Below, piece by piece: positions 9,233 through 17,547 of a stretch of DNA of 64,000 nucleotides. The position numbers were made by a program, and so were the translations under genes. The stretch spans positions 1-64,000 of the forward strand of contig JAJRWH010000005.1 in assembly GCA_024276935.1 (NCBI GenBank), given 5' to 3'. Below the pieces are notes generated by a model. It ran no database searches and was not told the origin of the DNA. It saw only the letters and a program-made list of their open reading frames with translations. The DNA is from Deltaproteobacteria bacterium. GTDB taxonomy: Bacteria; Desulfobacterota; Desulfuromonadia; Desulfuromonadales; Geopsychrobacteraceae. Each line of letters begins with the position of its first letter. Positions within the stretch are counted from its first letter, which is position 1.

Positions 9233-10278
9233 GGCTTGAACAACGTGAAGAGGTCAGTCTCTGGCTGGTATTTCTGGCCCCGGTTTTCGCTGTTGCGGTT
9301 GCGCTGGTTATCGCATCAGGCCTGATCGTCTGGACGGGAAAACCGGTAGGCGAAGCCTACTATCATCTTTTACGCGGTGCCTTTGGCTCCAGCTTCGCCT
9401 GGACCGAAACCCTGGCCCGGGCAACCCCGCTGATTCTGACCGGACTCGCCGCTGCGGTCGCTTTTCGCGCCAAATTCTGGAACATCGGTGGTGAAGGACA
9501 GCTCTATTGCGGAGCCCTGGCCGCAACCTGGCTGGGCACCGGAATGATCACCCTGCCGCCCCTGTCGATGATACCGCTGTTATTTGCCGCCGGGGCGCTG
9601 GCTGGCGGACTGGCGCTCCTGGTCCCGGTCTATCTGAAAACCAAATTGAAGGTTGATGAAGTGGTGACCACCCTGCTGCTTAACTTCATCATTCTGCTTT
9701 TTGTCAACTACCTGCTTGAAGGCCCCTTGAAAGATCCCATGTCCCTGGGCTGGCCCCAGGCGATGCCCATCATTGATGCCGGGGTGCTGCCAAAACTGGT
9801 GGCCAGAAGTCGGCTGCATTTCGGCCTGATCGTCGGCCTTGCTTCGGCGGTCATTATCTGGGTGTTGCTGCGTTTTACCATCTGGGGGTATGAAATTCGT
9901 GCTGTCGGTCATAACCCCGCTGCGGCCGCTTTCGCCGGAATCAATATCAATCGAACCGTCCTGCGGGTCGCATTACTCAGTGGCGGATTGGCCGGTTTTG
10001 CCGGCATCACAGAGGTCGCTGGACTCAAAGGCTACCTGACCCTCGACTTGTCTCCCGGTTTCGGATACGCGGGGATTGCCGTCGCCATGCTGGCCAATCT
10101 GCGCCCGCTGGGGGTTATCGTCTCGGCCATTTTTCTGGCCGGAATTTATGTCGGTGCAGATACCATGAGTCGAGCGGTCAATATTCCCAATTATATTGCG
10201 GATGTCATTGTTGCCGCTTCGGTTCTTTCTGTTCTGGTCAGCCTGATGCTGACCCAATACCGGGTACGGTTTCGCTAG
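9229..10278 (+). CDS. ABC importer permease 1 (BPD_transp_2 type)
   Basis: 349-residue polytopic inner-membrane protein with about nine hydrophobic segments. FRAKFWNIGGEGQLYCGALAA matches the conserved EAA-like region of nucleoside/simple-sugar permeases (YufP/NupP). It overlaps the ATPase stop by 4 bp and has GAGGAGG just upstream, implying translational coupling. It should form a heterodimeric channel with the next gene product. Confidence 0.9.
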   Translation: MRLEQREEVSLWLVFLAPVFAVAVALVIASGLIVWTGKPVGEAYYHLLRGAFGSSFAWTETLARATPLILTGLAAAVAFRAKFWNIGGEGQLYCGALAATWLGTGMITLPPLSMIPLLFAAGALAGGLALLVPVYLKTKLKVDEVVTTLLLNFIILLFVNYLLEGPLKDPMSLGWPQAMPIIDAGVLPKLVARSRLHFGLIVGLASAVIIWVLLRFTIWGYEIRAVGHNPAAAAFAGININRTVLRVALLSGGLAGFAGITEVAGLKGYLTLDLSPGFGYAGIAVAMLANLRPLGVIVSAIFLAGIYVGADTMSRAVNIPNYIADVIVAASVLSVLVSLMLTQYRVRFR

Positions 10279-10303
10279 CGCAAAAAGAGAAGGATCTGGC
10301 TGA

Positions 10304-11251
10304 ATGAACGATATCCTTGATTTACTGGTCAATGCCGGCTTCTGGGCCGCCACCCTGAGAATTGCCTGCCCTCTGATATTCGGTACTTTGGGCGAACTGA
10401 TCTGTGAACGTTCGGGGGTTTTGAATCTAGGCATTGAAGGGATCATGACCATCGGCGCCATGTCAGGCTGGATGTGGGTCTACAAAGGAGGCGACCTGTG
10501 GACCGGGCTGTTGTTCGCCGCCTTTGTCGGCGCAGCTTTCGGCCTGCTGCACAGCCTTTTTGTTGTCTATCTGGGACTCTCGCAACATGTTTCGGGGATC
10601 GGTATTACCATGCTCGCCTCCTCCTTAAGCTTTTTCAGTTTTCGGATGATGTTGCCATCGACCACCACCCCGCCAAAAATCGTTCCTTTTCAACCGGTCG
10701 AGATTCCGGTTCTGACTCACCTGCCCTTTGTCGGTGAGGTATTTTTCTCCCAGACCCCAATGACCTATCTGGCCATCGCAATTGTCCCGCTGATTGTGTA
10801 TATCCTCTATCGCACCCCACTCGGGCTGGCCGTGCGGATGGCCGGTGAAAATTCGATGGCCCTGGAAGCTCAGGGGATCAATGTTCTCAGCATCCGCACC
10901 GGAGCCGTAATGGTTGGCAGTGCCCTGATGGCAATCGGGGGAGCCTATCTGACCATGTCAGCTTTTGATGCCTTCTATTTCGGGATGATCAATGGTCGCG
11001 GCTGGATCTGTATCGCCCTGGTTATCTTTGCCTCCTGGCGGCCCGGAAAAGCCCTGCTTGGAGCCTTTCTTTTTGCCGGAATCGACGCTTTTCAGGTCAG
11101 GGCGCAGCTGTCATCCAGTGCCAGGATTCCTTATCAGTTCTTTTTGATGCTGCCCTATTTTCTCAGTATTGTCGCAATGATTGTCATGGCCCGAAAAGCC
11201 CGTTATCCCAAAGCCCTGCTGGTTCCTTTTCGGCGTGGGGAAAGAACCTGA
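10304..11251 (+). CDS. ABC importer permease 2 (BPD_transp_2 type)
   Basis: 315-residue polytopic membrane protein, second channel subunit of the importer. The conserved stretch is SGVLNLGIEGIMTIGAMSGW, equivalent to the EAA-like loop in NupQ/YufQ-type permeases. GAGAAGGA precedes the ATG. The gene sits 25 bp after permease 1 and 39 bp before cytosine deaminase, all co-directional. Confidence 0.9.
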   Translation: MNDILDLLVNAGFWAATLRIACPLIFGTLGELICERSGVLNLGIEGIMTIGAMSGWMWVYKGGDLWTGLLFAAFVGAAFGLLHSLFVVYLGLSQHVSGIGITMLASSLSFFSFRMMLPSTTTPPKIVPFQPVEIPVLTHLPFVGEVFFSQTPMTYLAIAIVPLIVYILYRTPLGLAVRMAGENSMALEAQGINVLSIRTGAVMVGSALMAIGGAYLTMSAFDAFYFGMINGRGWICIALVIFASWRPGKALLGAFLFAGIDAFQVRAQLSSSARIPYQFFLMLPYFLSIVAMIVMARKARYPKALLVPFRRGERT

Positions 11252-11290
11252 CAGCGTTAAAATCATAAATCTCAAGGTCTGGAGAATGGC

Positions 11291-12571
11291 ATGTTTGATC
11301 TGATCATACGTAAAGCAAACCTTCCTGACGGACGTAAAAATATCGACATTGCCATTCGAGATGGTCAGATTGTTGAGGTTGGTGCCGCAATCAAGGCCCA
11401 GGCCGTTTCTGAAATAGATGCCCAGGGTTGCCTGACAAGCCCTCCGTTTGTTGACAGTCACTTTCATATGGATGCCACTCTCAGCCTCGGCCAGCCACGC
11501 ATCAATCAAAGCGGGACCCTGCTGGAAGGGATCGCTCTGTGGAGTGAGTTGAAACCGGATCTGACCGTTGAGGCGATAAAAGAACGGGCTCTGGCACTTT
11601 GTCGCTGGTCGATTGCCCGGGGCACTCTGGCGATCCGCAGTCATGTCGATATCTGTGACGACCGTCTGCTGGCGGTTGATGCCTTGCTCGAAGTCCGTAA
11701 GCAGATGCGTCCCTACATCGACCTGCAACTGGTTGCCTTCCCGCAGGATGGTTACCTGCGAGACCCTTCTGCCAAAAAGAATCTGCAACGCGCTCTCGAC
11801 AAGGGGGTCGATGTGGTTGGAGGAATTCCCCACTTTGAACGCACCATGGATGAAGGACGCCAGTCCATCAGACAATTGTGTGAAATCGCTGCCCAACGGG
11901 GCCTGCGCGTTGACATGCATTGTGACGAATCTGACGACCCGCTCTCACGACATGTCGAAACCCTGGCCTTTGAAACCCGTCGTCTGGCGCTGAATGGCTA
12001 TGTGACCGGCTCCCATTTGACATCGATGCATTCGATGGACAACTACTACGTCAGCAAATTACTCCCCCTGATGCGTGATGCCGATCTGCATGTGGTGGCC
12101 AACCCTCTGATCAATATTGTTTTACAGGCGCGGCATGATCATTACCCCAAACGGCGCGGGATGACCCGGGTGCCGGAACTGCTTGAAGCCGGAATCAACG
12201 TCGCTTTTGGTCATGATTGCGTTATGGACCCCTGGTACAGTCTTGGCTCGCATGACATGCTCGATGTCGCCCATATGGGTCTGCATATCGCCCAGATGAC
12301 CGGTGTAGACCAGATAAAACAGGCCTTTACTGCCGTAACCACCAACGGGGCGAACGTCATGGGCCTCGACAACTACGGACTTGAACCTGGGTGCAACGCC
12401 GATATCGTCATTCTTCAGGCAGGCAGTTCCATCGATGCACTGCGTCTGCGCCCCACCAGACTCTATGTCATTCGTCGCGGCCAAATTATTGCCCAAACCC
12501 CAAAAACCACAACACAATTACAGTTGGATGGCAAAGAATCTGATGTTCAGTTTACCTGTGATCTGTTCTGA
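11291..12571 (+). CDS. codA: Cytosine deaminase (CodA-type amidohydrolase)
   Basis: 426-residue amidohydrolase expected to convert cytosine to uracil and ammonia in the cytoplasm. The metal-binding HxH is in DSHFHMDAT, followed by the CodA-like GQPRINQSGTLLEGI. HCDES supplies further active-site residues and GHDCVMDPWYSLG the catalytic Asp. E. coli CodA has Asp where this protein has Cys after that Asp, so substrate preference may differ within the cytosine/isoguanine/creatinine branch. GGAGA precedes the start. The importer upstream supports salvage of imported nucleobases. Confidence 0.82.
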   Translation: MFDLIIRKANLPDGRKNIDIAIRDGQIVEVGAAIKAQAVSEIDAQGCLTSPPFVDSHFHMDATLSLGQPRINQSGTLLEGIALWSELKPDLTVEAIKERALALCRWSIARGTLAIRSHVDICDDRLLAVDALLEVRKQMRPYIDLQLVAFPQDGYLRDPSAKKNLQRALDKGVDVVGGIPHFERTMDEGRQSIRQLCEIAAQRGLRVDMHCDESDDPLSRHVETLAFETRRLALNGYVTGSHLTSMHSMDNYYVSKLLPLMRDADLHVVANPLINIVLQARHDHYPKRRGMTRVPELLEAGINVAFGHDCVMDPWYSLGSHDMLDVAHMGLHIAQMTGVDQIKQAFTAVTTNGANVMGLDNYGLEPGCNADIVILQAGSSIDALRLRPTRLYVIRRGQIIAQTPKTTTQLQLDGKESDVQFTCDLF

Positions 12572-12652
12572 CCCAGGCAGAGACTTTCGTGCTCGCAGCG
12601 TTTCAATTCCCGCCCCTGAACATGCAAAAGGACGACCCATGGTGAAGATATA

Positions 12653-13221
12653 ATGCCCACTTGCTGGATTATCGCTGGCCCCAACGGCGCAGGCAAAACC
12701 AACTTTGCCATGGAATACCTGCCCAAGGTGGCGCAGTGCACCCATTTCATCAATGCAGACCTGATCGCCGCCGGGCTGTCACCATTGGCACCGGAAAGAG
12801 AGCTTGTTGGCGCAAGTCGAATTTTCCTGAAAGAGATTGATGAACGTATCGAAAAAGGTGAAGATTTTGCTTTTGAAACCACCTTGGCTGGTCGAACCTA
12901 TCTACGACTAATCAAGCGGCTTAAAATGACGGCTGGCAGGTAAAATTAATCTATCTGGCTTTACCCAGTGTCGAAATGTCTAAACTGCGCGTTGCAGAAC
13001 GTGTGACGCACGGTGGCCACAACATTCCCACCCGCGATATTGAGCGTCGTTTTCCCCGTAGCTTGCGCAACCTGCTTAACGATTTCAGTCAAAGAGTGAA
13101 CCGCTGCATCTGTTTTATGAACGACGGCGAAACTCCGGTCCTGGTTTTTGAGCAAAAAGGGACAAATCGTGATATTCTACACAACGATTACTATCAGTTG
13201 CTTCAAAAGGGTGCACAATAA
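12653..13221 (+). pseudogene. Zeta-toxin-like P-loop kinase, single-base frameshift
   Basis: The first part (12653-12943) encodes a P-loop protein with [16 protein letters not shown] and [11 protein letters not shown], as in small zeta-toxin/UDP-GlcNAc-kinase-like proteins. It breaks at a run of four A (12923-12926). One extra A restores a continuous frame giving [19 protein letters not shown], then [10 protein letters not shown] and [12 protein letters not shown] to the stop at 13221. The restored protein is about 190 residues, a normal length. It is therefore a real gene interrupted by one deletion (or a read error), lying among tmRNA-linked repeats that suggest acquisition with an integrated element. 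Confidence 0.7.
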
Positions 13222-13391
13222 CCGAACATCAAAAAAAAATTCCATCCAAAGAAGGGCAGCTTTTGCTGAATACTCTGCAAAAGGCCGTAACGGAAACCCT
13301 GGAAAGAAAAAGGCGTCTTGGCCAATACGCAGTTGTCTGGCACAGAGGAAAACCAGTTATAATGGGCGAAGATGCCCCGGTTACCCGTTAG
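13218..13391 (+). pseudogene. Small partner ORF of the zeta-like toxin, no normal start codon
   Basis: An open frame of 57 codons begins at ATA overlapping the toxin stop and reads [14 protein letters not shown] through RKRRLGQYAVVW and GKPVIMGEDAP to TAG. Small proteins with an RLGQYAVVW-like core often accompany this toxin family. The position expected for ATG has ATA and no other start lies in frame nearby. It is likely a decayed partner (possible antitoxin) gene; use of ATA as a weak start cannot be excluded, since infC in this window uses ATA. Confidence 0.5.
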
Positions 13392-13412
13392 CATGACGAC
13401 CTCACCGAAAAA

Positions 13413-13715
13413 CCATCCCTGGCCACTTTTCTGAATTTAGCCGGGGCTCATCTAGTTTCAATTCCTTAAATATACAAAAGGACGACCCCAGGTGGGATCG
13501 TCCTTTTTAATTGGTGGAGGTGGCGGGGCCTACTTCTTCGACTCCATCACGGAGTCTCCTGCGTAGGCTCCCCTCCGCTCGCTGACACGGCCATCCCTGG
13601 CCGTTTTTCTGACATTAAGTCAGCGCTCGCTGCGCTTCGATTCCCACCACCGAAATGTGCAAAAGGACGACCCCTGATGGGATCGTCCTTTTGAAATGGT
13701 GGAGGTGGCGGGAAT
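13413..13715. repeat. Two degenerate copies of a tmRNA-3'-end/terminator unit
   Basis: Unit 1 (13413-13528) and unit 2 (13591-13715) each run CCATCCCTGGCC, a TTC-ATTCC stretch, AAAAGGACGACCCC hairpin, then TGGTGGAGGTGGCGGG, the complement of the tmRNA 3' end. A third, shorter piece with ATGCAAAAGGACGACCC is at 12597-12640, before the zeta-like module. Unit 2 is the authentic tmRNA end. The others look like duplicated att-type remnants left by integration at ssrA. The 13221-13696 interval holds nothing else clear. Confidence 0.6.
13661..13692 (-). terminator. Terminator of tmRNA
   Basis: AAAAGGACGA with TCGTCCTTTT forms a 10-bp stem immediately past the tmRNA 3' end, with A and T tracts on both sides so it could act in both directions. 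A near copy lies at 13476-13508. Confidence 0.75.
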
Positions 13716-14047
13716 CGAACCCGCGTCCGAAAGCCTTCTGCGACAGGCTTCTACATGCTTAGTCTGTGTTTTAAGTTAACCTGATCAGTCTCCCACAGAC
13801 AGGATATTGATCAGGCGAGTCTGCTTGAGTTTCGCCCCGGTGCCGCAGACAGTCACCGGAACTAGCCTGCTCAATTAACGTCTCGTCAGCCACACAGGCA
13901 ATGAGTGAAGAGACGTAGCAGCTTTAAGCTGCTAATGCGTAACGAACGTCAGTGTCGGCGTTTGTTAGTGTTGGGCTTTGTTACGGAGCCAGCCCACTCC
14001 GGCATGCCACCTTCGTTTCCAACCCCCGTCGAAACCTTGGCACCCCC
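13697..14047 (-). ncRNA. ssrA: Transfer-messenger RNA (tmRNA)
   Basis: A 351-nt one-piece tmRNA that rescues stalled ribosomes. On the minus strand it starts GGGGGTGCCAAGGTTTCGAC and ends GGGTTCGATTCCCGCCACC plus TCCACCA. The 5' GGGGGUG pairs with 3' CACCUCC as the acceptor stem (one G-U). The tag reading frame GCC GAC ACT GAC GTT CGT TAC GCA TTA GCA GCT TAA gives ADTDVRYALAA, ending in the proteolysis signal ALAA. It lies about 100 bp downstream of smpB on the same strand, with its own probable -10 (CATAAT) in the gap. Confidence 0.97.
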
Positions 14048-14148
14048 ATTTAAACCTGACGTCAGGCACCGGGCCTTTGACGCCGTGTTATTAAGCATCT
14101 TCTTTATTATGGCATATCTGGCACAGGCTGCGAAACTGCTATTTCACT

Positions 14149-14604
14149 TCAGCGTGTCGCATTCTTGATTGCACGGTTCATTTCGCGATTGGCTTCTTTG
14201 CGTTTGAGCGTTTCGCGTTTGTCGTGCAACTTTTTTCCGCGCCCGACACCGATTTCGAGTTTGACCAGACTGTTCTTGAAATAGATCTTGGTCGGCAACA
14301 GTGCCAGCCCTTTTTGTTCGGTATAACGAATCAACTTATCGATTTCAGCATGATGCAAAAGCAGCTTGCGCATCCGGGTTGGATCGTGGTTTTCACGGTT
14401 GCCCTGTTCGTAAGGACTGATGTTCATGTTATTGATGAACACTTCGCCATTACGGATTCGACAAAACGACTCTTTTATATTGACCTGACCCAGGCGTAAT
14501 GATTTGACTTCTGTTCCCAGAAGCACCAACCCCGCTTCGAAAGTCTCTTCAATAAAGTAATCGTGATAGGCTTTTTTGTTGCTGGCGATGATTTTAATGC
14601 CCAT
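14149..14604 (-). CDS. smpB: SsrA-binding protein SmpB
   Basis: 151 residues; binds the tRNA-like end of tmRNA and delivers it to stalled ribosomes. The start at 14604 gives the standard N-terminus [18 protein letters not shown]; an upstream in-frame Met would add 28 unrelated residues. Conserved stretches include [15 protein letters not shown] and [13 protein letters not shown], and the basic tail [19 protein letters not shown]. The start lies 11 bp inside the end of the rseC-like gene, implying coupled translation. Its partner tmRNA is the next gene downstream. Confidence 0.96.
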   Translation of the reverse strand: MGIKIIASNKKAYHDYFIEETFEAGLVLLGTEVKSLRLGQVNIKESFCRIRNGEVFINNMNISPYEQGNRENHDPTRMRKLLLHHAEIDKLIRYTEQKGLALLPTKIYFKNSLVKLEIGVGRGKKLHDKRETLKRKEANREMNRAIKNATR

Positions 14605-15073
14605 GATCCAACAGTTCTTTGGCTTGAGTGTCCGGTTCTGGTTGAATTTCAACAATACGCGGCATGAATATTTCGCGATGCAGCGCACGGGTACCGACCC
14701 GGATACACAAAAAGGTTCCCACCAGGAAAGCGACCCCGATCAAGGCGGACAAAAGTTTGGGATCAACTCCGATATCGGTGCTTTCGGCAATATACTGTCC
14801 AGCAATGGCGCCGATCAATAACCCGACAACCGGCAGAATGTAAAGAATAAAAGAGGATTGTAAAAAGTGCTTGGTGCTGGTCACAACCTTGACCTTTTCT
14901 CCCACCTCGGCCCCGATCTGGTTGAACGCTTCAACCAGCATTGATTGACCGTCATCCCCGATCTGACAGGCTCCAGACGAGGGACAATGCTGACAGGCAC
15001 TCTGCTTCTGGCAGATCACAACCGCGATCTGACGCCCTTTCAACTCGACAATTGTCCCGTATTCTTCAATCAC
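14594..15073 (-). CDS. SoxR-reducing system protein RseC family
   Basis: 159-residue inner-membrane protein. The N-terminal half has four Cys in a CxxxxxxCxxC...C-like pattern ([16 protein letters not shown], about 21-36), followed by two transmembrane helices (about 72-93 and 103-125). This is the RseC/RsxC-associated layout, a family linked to Rnf-type electron transfer and SoxR reduction. No rnf genes are visible here. It overlaps smpB by 11 bp. Confidence 0.75.
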   Translation of the reverse strand: MIEEYGTIVELKGRQIAVVICQKQSACQHCPSSGACQIGDDGQSMLVEAFNQIGAEVGEKVKVVTSTKHFLQSSFILYILPVVGLLIGAIAGQYIAESTDIGVDPKLLSALIGVAFLVGTFLCIRVGTRALHREIFMPRIVEIQPEPDTQAKELLDHGH

Positions 15074-15127
15074 CTGATTCTCCTGTAATAATCGCTATCT
15101 TCAAAGTATAAAGAGTTCGCCAGGGCT

Positions 15128-16390
15128 TTACAACACGGAAACGCCATCCAGAACCAGAGCAGCAACCTTTTGTCCTGCCCCTTCAGTGATCAGAGTTTCG
15201 AGCAGCTTTTTATCTGTCAGAGGTTCCTTCCGACGGACAATCTGAAAGCTGCACCTCAGGCCAGGCGTCAACTCACCAAGTTGCCCCTGCAAACCAAGCG
15301 CGCTGGCCCCTCCCGTTGTCGCCAAAGCAAAGAGTTCAGCCGCATCCAGCACATCATCATAAGCATTGGCAGCAAAAGAGAGTTCGTCCCACAGTGACAG
15401 GCTCTGGTTGCTTGCAAGGCTGTCAGTACCAAGAGCCAGCTTGACCCCGGCTCGTTTCAACTCGGCCACAGGTGCGGTTCCCACCTGCAACCAGTCGTTT
15501 GAACGCGGGCACAGAACCAGGTGAGCACCTGCTTTTGCAATTGTCTGCATCTCCTCTGCGGTCAGTTGCACCCCATGCACCAGAAGCTGATCGGCAAAAA
15601 GCCCGCCAAGCTGTTCCAGATAAGTAACAGGGGATAGTTTCCTGGCTTTGGGGCTGTATTTCTGCCAGTTAACGGCCGGATAGAGTCGTTCTACCAATTC
15701 GCCTTCGGCCCGAGCGAGAAAATCAACCTCAGCTCGGGATTCGGCAATATGGACCGAACTTTTCAACTGCTGCTGCCGACAGAGCTCAAACAACTGACTC
15801 ATATACTCGGCGTGAATGGTGTAGGGGCTATGAGGGCTGACCGCAAACCTGAAGTTGCCACTTTGGGGCCGTTGCAGTGTCGTGACCAGCTGCCGATAAA
15901 GCTGTTGTGTCCGGGCGGGATCCTGCCCCAGAGATTCGAGAAAGATCTGACCGCGCAAGGGCGAGTCGGCATAGATATTTAGTCCCGCATGCCAGGAGAG
16001 GATATCTCCTACTGCGGCAGTACCTGCCTCCAGACAGCGTTGCAGGCCATGTCGAATCGCATCGGCCATCGCTTCTGACGACAGCAGACTGCGTTTGACC
16101 TTGATCAGGCGCAGCATCCAGTCAACAAAACTGCCAGGAGCTGATGAAGCCCCGGCCTCTTTGGCCCAGGCTGGATAGAGGCTCAATTCAAGATGGGTAT
16201 GAGCGTTGACAAAGGCTGGCAACAGCACCGCCTGGTCAAAATCGACGATCTTGGCGGTCGGCTCTGATTTCTTTAATTCGTCAAGTGACCCCAGGGCAGC
16301 AATCAGGCCATTTTGCTCAAGCAGAGCCCCACCATCAAGCGGGGGGGCATCTCCATAAAGCAGATGCCGGGCGCGGTAAATTGTGGCCAT
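15128..16390 (-). CDS. Amidohydrolase/deaminase (possible aminodeoxyfutalosine deaminase)
   Basis: 420-residue metal-dependent hydrolase of the TrzN/MtaD class. The metal HxH is in NAHTHLELS, further His in FAVSPHSPYT and SSVHIAESRAE, and the catalytic Asp in LALGTDSLASN. Homologues deaminate 5'-methylthioadenosine/S-adenosylhomocysteine, or aminodeoxyfutalosine in the menaquinone (futalosine) pathway, which Desulfuromonadales use. No other mqn gene is in view, so the substrate is an inference. CGGAGA precedes the ATG, and the start overlaps the stop of a possible 29-codon ORF. Confidence 0.7.
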   Translation of the reverse strand: MATIYRARHLLYGDAPPLDGGALLEQNGLIAALGSLDELKKSEPTAKIVDFDQAVLLPAFVNAHTHLELSLYPAWAKEAGASSAPGSFVDWMLRLIKVKRSLLSSEAMADAIRHGLQRCLEAGTAAVGDILSWHAGLNIYADSPLRGQIFLESLGQDPARTQQLYRQLVTTLQRPQSGNFRFAVSPHSPYTIHAEYMSQLFELCRQQQLKSSVHIAESRAEVDFLARAEGELVERLYPAVNWQKYSPKARKLSPVTYLEQLGGLFADQLLVHGVQLTAEEMQTIAKAGAHLVLCPRSNDWLQVGTAPVAELKRAGVKLALGTDSLASNQSLSLWDELSFAANAYDDVLDAAELFALATTGGASALGLQGQLGELTPGLRCSFQIVRRKEPLTDKKLLETLITEGAGQKVAALVLDGVSVL

Positions 16391-16479
16391 CAGCGTAAAT
16401 CTCCGTTCGATAAAAACGGGGTGGCGGCAGAGGCGAGAAACGTTTCTATCGGCTCAAGAATGCACTTGTGTTCCGACAT
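16390..16479 (-). CDS. Possible 29-codon ORF coupled to the amidohydrolase
   Basis: Reads MSEHKCILEPIETFLASAAT to ...NGDLR and its TGA overlaps the next ATG as TGATG. The frame is open all the way back to the panC stop (in frame with panC). No family is recognised and there is no strong ribosome-binding site, so it may be chance. The rest of 16391-16551 shows nothing else. Confidence 0.25.
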   Translation of the reverse strand: MSEHKCILEPIETFLASAATPFLSNGDLR

Positions 16480-16551
16480 AGAACTATCGGATCGGCACAG
16501 TTTGAGTGATGGTTCGGCAACATAGGATGCGGAACAGTCTCCTGCTCGCTG

Positions 16552-17508
16552 TCAGGCAAGTAAAAAACCGTTGTCGATCAAACGTGTTTTGCCGATATAA
16601 ACCGCCAGTAACAAAACCGAATCCTGGTCTACCTGGTCCTGTTCCTGCAAACTCAGCTGATGACAAATTTTCAGGTAATCGATTCGGGCCTTATGGCAGT
16701 TCTCGATCTGAGCTTTGACTTCGGCCAGAATCTTTTCACTGTCAAACACTCCCTGAGCAACCATCTGCCGGGACTGGGCAATGGCTTTTGACAACACCAG
16801 AGCCTGGCGTCTTTCTTCAAAGGTCAGGTAGCTGTTGCGTGAACTCATGGCCAGGCCATCGGCCTCGCGGACGATTGGCATTCCGACAATTTCAACCGGC
16901 ATATTCAAATCGAGCACCATCCGTCTGATAACGGCCAGCTGCTGAAAATCCTTGGTGCCGAAATAAGCCAGATCGGGCTGGACAATATTGAACAGCTTGC
17001 TGACAACCGTCGTTACCCCTTTAAAATGACCGGGTCGACTGGCGCCACAAAGCAGATCGGTAATTCCTTCAACATCAACCCGGCTGGCATAACCGGCAGG
17101 GTACATCTGGCTTGCCGACGGAGCAAAAATAACATTCACCCCGGCTTTTTCGGCCAATGCCGTATCAGCGGCTAAATCCCGTGGATAGTCTTCATAGTCT
17201 TCACCAACGCCAAACTGGGTTGGGTTGACGAAGATCGAAAGCACCAGAAGATCAGCATTTTCACGCCCCTCTTCGAGCAACGAAAGATGGCCCTGATGCA
17301 AAAAACCCATTGTCGGCACGAAAGCGATTCGACGCCCGGCAGCTTTTTGCAGGCGGCTCCATTGCTGCATTTCAGCAACGGAAGTGATGGTAATCGTCGT
17401 GGGCTCCTGTACAGGAAGCCTTGCTTCCCGCGGATAATCCAAAACCCTTGCCACCTGCTCATAGTCGAAAAATGTCTCTTCTGCATCAATTACCAGGTTT
17501 GTTTTCAT
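16552..17508 (-). CDS. panC: Pantoate--beta-alanine ligase
   Basis: ATP-dependent ligase making pantothenate from pantoate and beta-alanine. FVPTMGFLHQGHLSLL carries the HxGH-type nucleotidyl motif, FVNPTQFGVGEDYEDYPRD and MSSRNSYLT are typical. From this ATG the protein has about 38 residues before the usual N-terminus (TTITITSVAEMQQW). In the expected start region there is AGGAG followed by ACG ACG rather than ATG, so the true start is uncertain: either an extended protein or a non-standard codon near 17395. It follows panB by 39 bp. Confidence 0.9.
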   Translation of the reverse strand: MKTNLVIDAEETFFDYEQVARVLDYPREARLPVQEPTTITITSVAEMQQWSRLQKAAGRRIAFVPTMGFLHQGHLSLLEEGRENADLLVLSIFVNPTQFGVGEDYEDYPRDLAADTALAEKAGVNVIFAPSASQMYPAGYASRVDVEGITDLLCGASRPGHFKGVTTVVSKLFNIVQPDLAYFGTKDFQQLAVIRRMVLDLNMPVEIVGMPIVREADGLAMSSRNSYLTFEERRQALVLSKAIAQSRQMVAQGVFDSEKILAEVKAQIENCHKARIDYLKICHQLSLQEQDQVDQDSVLLLAVYIGKTRLIDNGFLLA

Positions 17509-17547
17509 TTTCGATCAACACCGGCCCCCCTGACCGGCCCTCCTTCC

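Noticed and set aside
12923..12926. Programmed ribosomal frameshift in the zeta-like toxin
   Set aside because: The four-A run is too short for a typical slippery site and no stimulator structure is apparent; simple deletion is more likely.
16480..16554. panC UGA followed by an open frame, as if selenocysteine or read-through
   Set aside because: PanC is complete at the UGA, no SECIS-like hairpin follows at once and the extension has no family match.
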